From: Trichostrongylus colubriformis
Lineage: Eukaryota; Nematoda; Chromadorea; Rhabditida; Trichostrongylidae
Direction of reading: 5' to 3'
Length of the DNA: 64,000 bases
NCBI GenBank assembly: GCA_963978905.1
Contig: OZ022256.1
Coordinates: forward strand, 37,682,001 to 37,746,000
Shown here: piece after piece, positions 57,437 through 64,000 of the stretch
How positions within the stretch are numbered: the stretch's first letter is position 1
Layout: each line of letters starts with the position of its first letter
Made by a program: the position numbers and the translations under genes
The notes under the pieces: generated by a model
Database searches by the model: none
Told to the model about the DNA's origin: nothing
The model's input: the letters and a program-made list of their open reading frames with translations, nothing else

Positions 57437-58070
57437 CTAGTAAGGAGTTTGAAGAACTGAAAGATTTGCTGATGGTGGTCCTCTGCAAATTCGCCTGTTC
57501 TCCATTGAGTATATCACAACGAGATTTCTATGGATAAAGTCGTTTGGCGGAATGAACGATTGATTTTCCCGTTTTTTTCGGCGGATGAGCGGGAGCGTTT
57601 CTAGTGTGCCTTCTATCCCGGTCAGTAAGGTGGTCAGAGATACGAAAGCATTTCGGACTTTCCGAGTGCTCTGTATGGAGAGGGTATTATAAACTACATG
57701 AGCCTCCCATAAAAGGAGCTTTGCCATGGCGCGCATGGAGTAATGGTCTCCCATAGAATCCCTTTTGTGACCATGACTTTTGCGACTATGGTGTCGTTGG
57801 CGATTTGAGATGCTGCGTTGCTGAGAATTTGATCTGTTAGCAGAAAATACGGAGCATTGTCAGGTGTAATAGCTTCCGGAACTCCTCGTTGGGCGAAGGA
57901 GCATCGAAGCTCATCGAGCAATTGTTCCATGAACATGTCTTGCATGCTCTCCAGGCGCAGAAGTCAAGTGATAGTGCATGTCAGGACGTCACATAAACTT
58001 TGTGGTGTCGTAGGTGGATAAGTGTGTTGTTATGGCGCCAAAGAAATCGATTTCTACGTGGAGAATGGCT
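57437..58070 (-). pseudogene. BEL/Pao integrase
   Basis: The first catalytic Asp region appears near 58050 (DFFGAITTHLSTYDT). At 57945 downward, MEQLLDELRCSFAQRGVPEA is followed by TPDNAPYFLLTDQILSN, carrying the second Asp, then PWQSSFYGRLM, the typical pre-Glu block. A frameshift leads to 57754 downward (AMAKLLLWEAHVVYNTL, TGIEGTLETLPL), where the region after the core resembles other Pao integrases. Inactive. Confidence 0.75.
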
Positions 58071-58732
58071 TAGTGCGTGTGAATGACTAAGATCCTACAT
58101 TTGTGAGTACCTTTATGGTTAGCTGTTCATAGGCTGGCCAGCTACACATCGTCGAATGATTTTTCAGACTTGCCTTCATGGTTGCGGAATCCGGATTTTT
58201 TCTCTTACTCGTGTCATTGTATGAGCTGCAGCGAGTCGGAAAGTGGCGTGTGCGTCTTCATTAGAAGTAAGACGGAGCGTACTGTTTTCCTATGAGTATG
58301 CATTCCTGCTGTCCTCTGTCATGTGTGACTATGCAGTCGTCCCCCCTCGTCGAATGATTTTTTCTGAGTTTTTTGTAAGTATTAAGCGGTCGGTACGCAA
58401 AGGATGCGGCTATTTGTACCATAGACGAATGTCTTGTTGAGTACATCAGCACCATCGATGCCTTTGAAGACGATGTAGTCGTAAATATGGGCTGACAAGG
58501 CGCTTCTTCATAAACTTTCGATTGGAGAGCATTTTGAGGAGGCCGTTGTGCTCATAGCCAGCAAGGAAATTCGGGTTCCTTCCACCACAGTGGATGATTT
58601 TTGAACTTTTCCTTTGCTAATCCTCTTCTCACAACGCCCGCGGGAATGCTTGCCGTAATGAAGTATCCGAATTCGACTGGAGGTCCACTTCCTTGGGAAC
58701 TTTCACCAATTCTTCGGACTTCCCTTGCTCGG

Positions 58733-59830
58733 CTACGAACGAGGGTTCCCGCCTTCTGACTTAATTAGGGTTTCGAACCATTCCGAAGCGATTTCTGAAT
58801 TCGTGATAATTGTAGTTTCTTTGATGAACATCTTGATTCGGACGGCATTGGAAATGGTGCCGGTCATTCTTGCACTCATGGAGAAAACGTTAATCTCGAG
58901 TTTAGAGATAGATGGATTGTTTTTGATCGAGGGGAACTTTGATAATGTCACGAGTAGATTGACTTCTCCTTCATGTATTGAATAGATACATGCCGCCGCT
59001 GCGTTTTCGCTTGCGTCCGTGAACACAATCTTTTCTGTCAGTGATGTTCTGAAGGCATTGCAGATCATCATTGGCACATTTCTTTCGAAATTGTGTGTGC
59101 AGTTGAGGATTGTGTTCCATTGTTGTTGTATTCGTCTGACAGCACTTGGTCCCAGGTAGTCGTCCCTCCACAGCTGCTGCAGGGAAATTTTCGGTTTCAA
59201 AATCAGCGGAGTCATTCATCCTAGAGGATCGAATACTGCTGCAACTTGCTCTGAGGTCGTTTTCTTGGAGAGAACGGTCCAGGCTTTAAGCCTGCATGCT
59301 AAATCCAGCATGTCGTTGATGGGTAAAATCCTACTAAATCCCCAGCACTTTCGGAGTGCTCAATTTCTCGAGACATTCCTCGGAAAGTAACATAATGGAT
59401 TCAGCGGAGTTTGTGCGAAACTAGCGTAGATTCCTGTTGACCTTGACAAGGAGTTGCCGTCGCTCAAAAAAGTAATGGCGAGCAGTTGAGGCGGAATGTC
59501 ACGCGCGTGAAGCGATAGGTGGATATATTCGTCTTGGAGTGAGGCATGTCGATGTTCCGGATCCACAAACAGCGTATCGCATCACGATCGAGTTTTTATA
59601 GACGAACTTGTAAGTAGTTGTCTTCTGAATGTCACTGATTATGGCGATGTTTCCCATGCGGAATCGGTTCAGGATATCGATTAGTGACGGTAAGGTGACC
59701 AGTCCTTGGTAGAGCTTGTCATTCAGGCACGGTGCATTTTTGTGGTAGGCTGTTCCATCGAATACGATGCACGGTTTGGTCGTATCCTTATGTGACGTGA
59801 TCACTGCTTTGAGCTAGATAGTGTACCACT
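58733..59830 (-). pseudogene. BEL/Pao reverse transcriptase and RNase H region
   Basis: At 59804 downward the text reads CIVFDGTAYHKNAPCLND and KLYQGLVTLPSLIDILNRFR then NIAIISDIQKT. This is the BEL-type reverse transcriptase block (VFDAS...LND...LQGP...LLRFR...AD/SD) in which the first catalytic Asp lies in the SDIQK segment. From 59215 LQQLWRDDYLGPSAVRRIQQ and TEKIVFTDASENAAAACIY form the Pao A17-linked region and the start of RNase H (TDAS catalytic Asp). Several frameshifts lie in between. Confidence 0.75.
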
Positions 59831-60246
59831 TCGCTATCAGGTTTGATGTCCTCATCGACTTCTTGAATAAATCTTTCGTGAGTTGCTCTTGAAAAATCTC
59901 GTGGTATCAAAGCAACAGCCTCGGATCGTGTTGAGCTTCGTCAGCACGTTTCTTCGCACTCTGTCATAGGCGATGAATTGATTATTCGGTAGATATTCTG
60001 CTGTATTTTTCCATGGAAGTCTCATGTAATGACCGTCGTCATGACCTTTGACTGCAGCGCGGAAACCTTTCCAAATTTTCTGATTCTTATCTTTTGCTCT
60101 TGCGCGGGAGTTTTCATGAATTCTTCAATTCCAGCTTAGTCTTGGCTGCAGTATCGGTCCCACAATGTCAGTTTCTTCTTGGCATCTCGAGTCGAATCGG
60201 TTGAAGCGTGTTAGGCCGACCGTTGACTGCTATGGTTCGTCGCCAT

Positions 60247-61093
60247 TCATGCCCGCAACGAGACAACCAATCCTCGAATGGTGGAGATCGAGTCCACAAG
60301 GAAGTTCATGGCTGTGATTGATCCCTTTTCCAAAGAATTCGTGTAAGTCTCCACAGCTGAGGAGAATTGGGAACGACTGCTCTCTGGGCTTGATCGACAG
60401 CTGAATGTCATGTTGAGCTGAGCCAACACGATCACCCTGGCTGAGCAGGGCTCTAAATGTTTTCCGTTATGAAATCCATTTGTGCGACGTTGACTCAGCC
60501 TTTTTGGTCTGCGGTTTAAATCAATGTTGTGTTGCACTTCTTCTCCATTGAAGTAACGGAGCCAAAAGTTCTGATCGTGGGCCACAAGGAACTCGTTGTC
60601 TAGGCCAAGTTGGTTCGCATAGTCAGCTGTAATGAGAGATTGATCTGTCCCTGTATCCAGGATTACGTAGACCTCTTTATATTCTTCCTTCCTGGCAATC
60701 CATATTCCTCTCGTCAAGTGAGAAGATCTACTTTGCCTTTCGTTGCATAGGTGTCGTTTGTCTTGCGTATCCTAATGTGCATTTTGCTGACTGCTGCTGC
60801 ACAACCTTCGCCGCGAAATAATGTGTCGTAATCGTTCCTCGAGGCTTTGATGTGGTTGCTTGCGTTTTGTTCTGTATATTCGTGCGCTGGTGCGATGATT
60901 TGCCGTCCTCTTGCTGCAGCTGTCTGCAGATTGAGGTTTGGTGCCCTTCCCTGTTACAGCGGCACGCTCCTCGATTGAAGTCTGAAGTTTCGTGACCCGT
61001 AGAATGTTGAAAAATGCGCATGTGGGGAGCTGTTGTGATTTCAGGTGATTCACCTTGAACCGCACGTTTCAGGCAGGCCGAGACCACTGTCAT
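60247..61093 (-). pseudogene. BEL/Pao gag C-terminal zinc knuckle and protease
   Basis: The upper part (61093-60728) contains ACRCNREGHQTSIC, close to the CX2CX4HX4C knuckle of BEL gag proteins, in a Gln/Lys/Ser-rich context. From 60717 the frame MTRGIWIARKEEYKEVY leads into VILDTGTDQSLITADYANQL, the retropepsin signature of the DUF1758 family specific to BEL/Pao elements, with DTG intact. The C-terminal part of the protease frame turns into noise, and a frameshift separates knuckle and protease. Confidence 0.75.
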
Positions 61094-61677
61094 TCGATGC
61101 CGCGTAAGGCGAAATTGATTTCAGTCATGATGATGTTGAACTCGTGAAACAGCCCACAGCAACAAACAAGTGCGATAATTCAAGAATAGAGAGAAAGGCG
61201 AAGGGTGAGGAAAGAAGTGTGATCACAATCAATAAAACCAATAACAAAGTAACGAACTGCGGATCACTATAGCTCACAGAGTAAGCCGAAATTGACCTTT
61301 CCGTTGTCTTTGATATGTGTTTGCCACTGATCAAAATTAAGCTTTTCACCTAGTATGTCCGTATGCATCGAAAGAGCGGTATATATGTGTGCAGGCATCC
61401 CAATGAAGACCAGTACCTTTCAACGGATTCGTTGGTGAGAAACGTTGCTTTCATAACTGGCATGCGGGAAATCATGGTGCATACTTTTCATACGGATAGG
61501 AAAAATCTGGCATATCTCTCTAGTTCATGGACGTGTAAGGTCAGGACGCCTCAAGTGAATTTTACCTCCGACGCATCAGTGTTGCTGATAATAGCTTCGT
61601 GATAATTAAAGATTTTCATATTGAAGGAAATCTTGCGGTTCAGCGCCGCTCTCACGAGCTGGCATAACAACTACAGT
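61094..61677. other. between BEL/Pao 5' truncation and MITE
   Basis: No gene. A short minus ORF (61125-61349) has a hydrophobic stretch FVTLLLVLLIVITLL but lacks other support. Confidence 0.35.
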
Positions 61678-62453
61678 TAGTGCCGTAAGAAAGTTAAAAA
61701 TCGCGCGGAAACGCGTTATCGCGTTTTTTATCGTTTTTTCGCCATAAATCGATTGGTATTGATTATTTTTACTAAACATAGGAGGGAGAGCGGTCACGAT
61801 CGATGACGCCGTCGGAGCGCCGAGCACCTTCACACGGCCGTGCACGTGGATAGCGCGGGGCCGTCACGATGGCGCCACAGCTTTTCCATGGCCATGCACG
61901 TCGATCGATGCGGCGGACTTGAGAAGTCGATTGACGAAAAGAAGAGGCTTGAAATGAGGGAAATAACAAATTTATCACCACCCAGGTTTTTACATACCAT
62001 TCGATAGCATTTTCCCTGAGGAATCGAACGGTGTACAGTTCAATGGAGAATCTCCGGCTGAAAATGAGTTGATAGATGGTTTTTTTCAACAGCATATACA
62101 TGGAGGCACTGTTTAGGGCCACACCAAGGAACAGGGGTTCGTCCGAAATGGGTTGAACTCTGGAATTCCTACACAGCTGTGAACTTAGATCAAGGATGTG
62201 AGGAGACTTCGTTGCCAGTTCACCAAATTTCGAAGAAATTTTGCCTTAAACTTTTCAGAATGTAAAAAATGGCCTAGTACCGAATTCAAGAAAATCAAAA
62301 AATTGCGGTACGATTTTGTAGGGCTCGACGAGCTGATTCTAAATCATATATATATTTAGTAGAAGTAATCAATACCAATCGATTTATGGCGAAAAAACGA
62401 TAAAAAACGCGAAAACGCGTTTTCGCGCGATTTCTAACACTCTTACTGCACTA
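61678..62453. mobile_element. TA-flanked MITE with about 100-bp inverted repeats
   Basis: TA at 61678-61679 and 62452-62453. The arms read GTGCCGTAAG on the left and GTGCAGTAAG on the right, continuing with AATCGCGCG, AACGCG, GCGTTTTTTATCGTTTTTTC and GCCATAAATCGATTGGTATT to about 99 bp, over 85 percent identical. The 570-bp centre includes a GC-rich block (61785-61915) and no recognisable transposase. TA duplication suggests the Tc1/mariner group, non-autonomous. Confidence 0.8.
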
Positions 62454-62518
62454 GCCGTACAGGTTCGAGATCTTTTCGTTTGGACTACTGCTCTTCTAAA
62501 AAAAGGTTCTGAGGATAA

Positions 62519-63565
62519 TTACTGCTTCTTTAGACAAAATCCTAAGGAAGACTGACCATCATCTGTATTACCTGTCGTCCCGTTGTTCATCGAGAGCCTC
62601 GAGAGAGCGCCAGCAATGTGCCGCGAGCCAAAGCAGTCCAGTGAACGTTTGTGGCTCCAGGGACACATAGCGTCTCGTTTCTTTCGCGCAGAGCTTTCGT
62701 GAAGAAGTTTGACCAATGGGACGGCGATCGTCCAGGCGTGCGTTTGACGTTCCGAAGGATCCAGTCGGTAACCGCTCTGGTCCAACGGGCATCGCGATAT
62801 CGCATGACGTGTCGGGCCCATCTGATCTTCGATTCGTTGGCAAATTCGATGGCGTCCCTGGTCGACGGATTCCCCTTTGCACTTGCGTGTGTCGGGATAC
62901 TCCGAGCATCGCCCATTCGATGGCGCGTTGGATGACGCCGACCGCATGCTCCTCCTGCGTACGTGGAGTTCAAGTCTCTGAGGCGTATGTTAGGACAGGA
63001 AGGACAGCGGAATCGAAGAGATGGGCGCGGACCCGGATGTTCTTCGTCTTCTTCACTACTTCCTCGATAGTCTTGAAAGTTCCCCAAGCCGCTCTTTCCT
63101 CCTGCTCAGCCCTGGTCTAAGTCATTCATCATATTGACTTCCTGGCCTAGGTACACATAGCTGAAGCATTCGGTGACGTTCGTTCCGTTGAGCGTGAATG
63201 GGGCGTCAGGTACCAATCCGTTTCTCATGAACATCGTCTTCGTCAGTTCAGCTGCAGACCAATCTTTCCACACTCGCAGTCCAAGTCGGCTAGCATCCGT
63301 TCCGCTTGCTGGTTTGTCGGTGTTATTAGCACAATGTCGTCAGCGAAGCGGAGGTGGTGTAGATGCCGGCCACCGACCTTCACTCCCACTTCTTCCCATT
63401 CAAATTGAGGCATGACGCTCTCAAAAGCGGCGCTGAGTAGTTAAGGCGAGACAGTGTCCCTCCGTTCATCGATATTACGCGTGGTGAATTTTTCAATATC
63501 TGGTAAGCTCCAGTGAAGCCCGTTCGTTCGCATGTGGAATGACTTCTTTTCTGAGAGCATATCAC
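62519..63565 (-). pseudogene. RTE-type LINE reverse transcriptase, C-terminal part
   Basis: On the minus strand, broken across three frames: a segment matching the RT finger/palm (SVMPQFEWEEVGVKVGGR, then HLHHLRFADDIVLITP with the catalytic FADD at 63336-63347), QQAERMLADLD, then DAPFTLNGTNVTE and YVYLGQEVNMMND near 63110-63200. It continues with [36 protein letters not shown] and [12 protein letters not shown]. The latter region is the typical C terminus of RTE-like elements in strongylid nematodes, ending near 62519. The endonuclease and first RT motifs are absent from the window. Confidence 0.8.
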
Positions 63566-64000
63566 CTACCCAGCGCTACGGTTGCCTTTCAAGCAGTCAG
63601 CTTGGAGAACTGAACTGCAAAAATCCACTGAGAGTATCATGTATGTATGATAGGGCCCAACATAGTGACCGTAGTCGTAGCGATATGAAAAACGATGCCG
63701 GGGTCCTTCCGACTGTACGTAAACCATTGAAGCAAGGTCTTTTGACAAAGTAATCCTATCAACAACTTGTCTTTCGACATAAATATACATTTACGTAGCT
63801 TGTTAGTTTTACTGAGACTATTTGATCTGTGTCATGTATGAGTGTGAGAAATGCGAGATCCTCTAGATGTATGTGTTCTAAGTTTCATAGGATTTAGGTA
63901 CCCATTAAAGGCAGCTTTCGCGAAAATCCGGATGAAAAGTTAAAGAAGTAGTGAATATGAAAGCCGAGATGTCTAGTAACAGGACGGTGGAGAAAAAACG
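63566..64000. other. window end, no gene recognised
   Basis: Short ORFs only. It may include diverged upstream LINE sequence but nothing was recognisable. Confidence 0.3.

Larger units (their letters stand above)
53300..61093 (-). mobile_element. BEL/Pao LTR retrotransposon with envelope-like ORF, degraded
   Basis: About 7.8 kb in BEL/Pao order on the minus strand: gag zinc knuckle and DUF1758-type protease, reverse transcriptase, RNase H region, integrase, DUF5641 tail, then an envelope-like ORF with a membrane anchor and a further tail ORF. The 5' end (gag N terminus and 5' LTR) is missing, so the element is truncated near 61.1 kb. A 3' LTR candidate lies at 53.3-53.4 kb. Every ORF is broken. 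Confidence 0.75.

Noticed and set aside
54412..58985. Several other plus-strand ORFs of 60-100 codons
   Set aside because: Antisense shadows of BEL/Pao integrase, DUF5641 and envelope frames.
61772..62122. 116-codon minus ORF inside the TA MITE
   Set aside because: Partly encoded by the GC-rich block and inverted arm; no transposase features.

Overview
The window looks like a transposon-rich stretch of a nematode nuclear genome, most likely a strongylid such as a hookworm. This is inferred from nematode-type splice acceptors (TTTTCAG, TTTTTAG), small exons in one host gene, many mariner-family elements, an RTE-like LINE, and the combination of gypsy and BEL/Pao LTR elements. The species cannot be fixed from sequence alone. 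There is no rRNA, no convincing functional tRNA and no CRISPR.

Only two host genes are well supported. A Ser/Thr-rich mucin-like surface protein lies on the minus strand at 2.5-5.0 kb. A lysosomal MFSD8/CLN7-like major-facilitator transporter lies on the minus strand in two exon blocks, 52.1-49.3 kb and 40.6-40.1 kb. A Ty3/gypsy element (41.4-46.0 kb, same orientation) sits in the 8.7-kb gap between the blocks.

Layout: 0-0.5 kb holds a TTAA-flanked MITE. The mucin gene follows, then a foldback element built from two tRNA-like arms with an 18-bp direct repeat at 6.1-6.4 kb. A GC-rich inverted pair lies at 8.9-9.8 kb and a mariner remnant at 11.7-12.6 kb. A tandem array of exon-like units at 14.5-16.1 kb is interrupted by a second mariner.

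The region 17.0-26.8 kb is a decayed LTR-type retroelement. Its coding order is gag, a type I membrane glycoprotein-like ORF, protease, integrase, then a UPF1-like superfamily 1 helicase. The reverse transcriptase has been deleted. This is the most unusual object in the window.

Fragments of a LINE and several MITE-like inverted repeats lie at 27-33 kb. Two copies of a dispersed repeat lie at 34-38 kb. One copy carries a third mariner and a 790-bp palindromic element, and the other copy preserves both empty TA target sites. A BEL/Pao element with an envelope-like ORF runs on the minus strand from about 61.1 to 53.3 kb. A TA-flanked MITE (61.7-62.5 kb) and an RTE-type LINE fragment (62.5-63.6 kb) close the window.

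Nearly all transposon ORFs carry stops or frameshifts, so the window is mainly a fossil record of insertions, some of them nested. All boundaries were read by eye, and protein identities rest on motif recognition without database searches.
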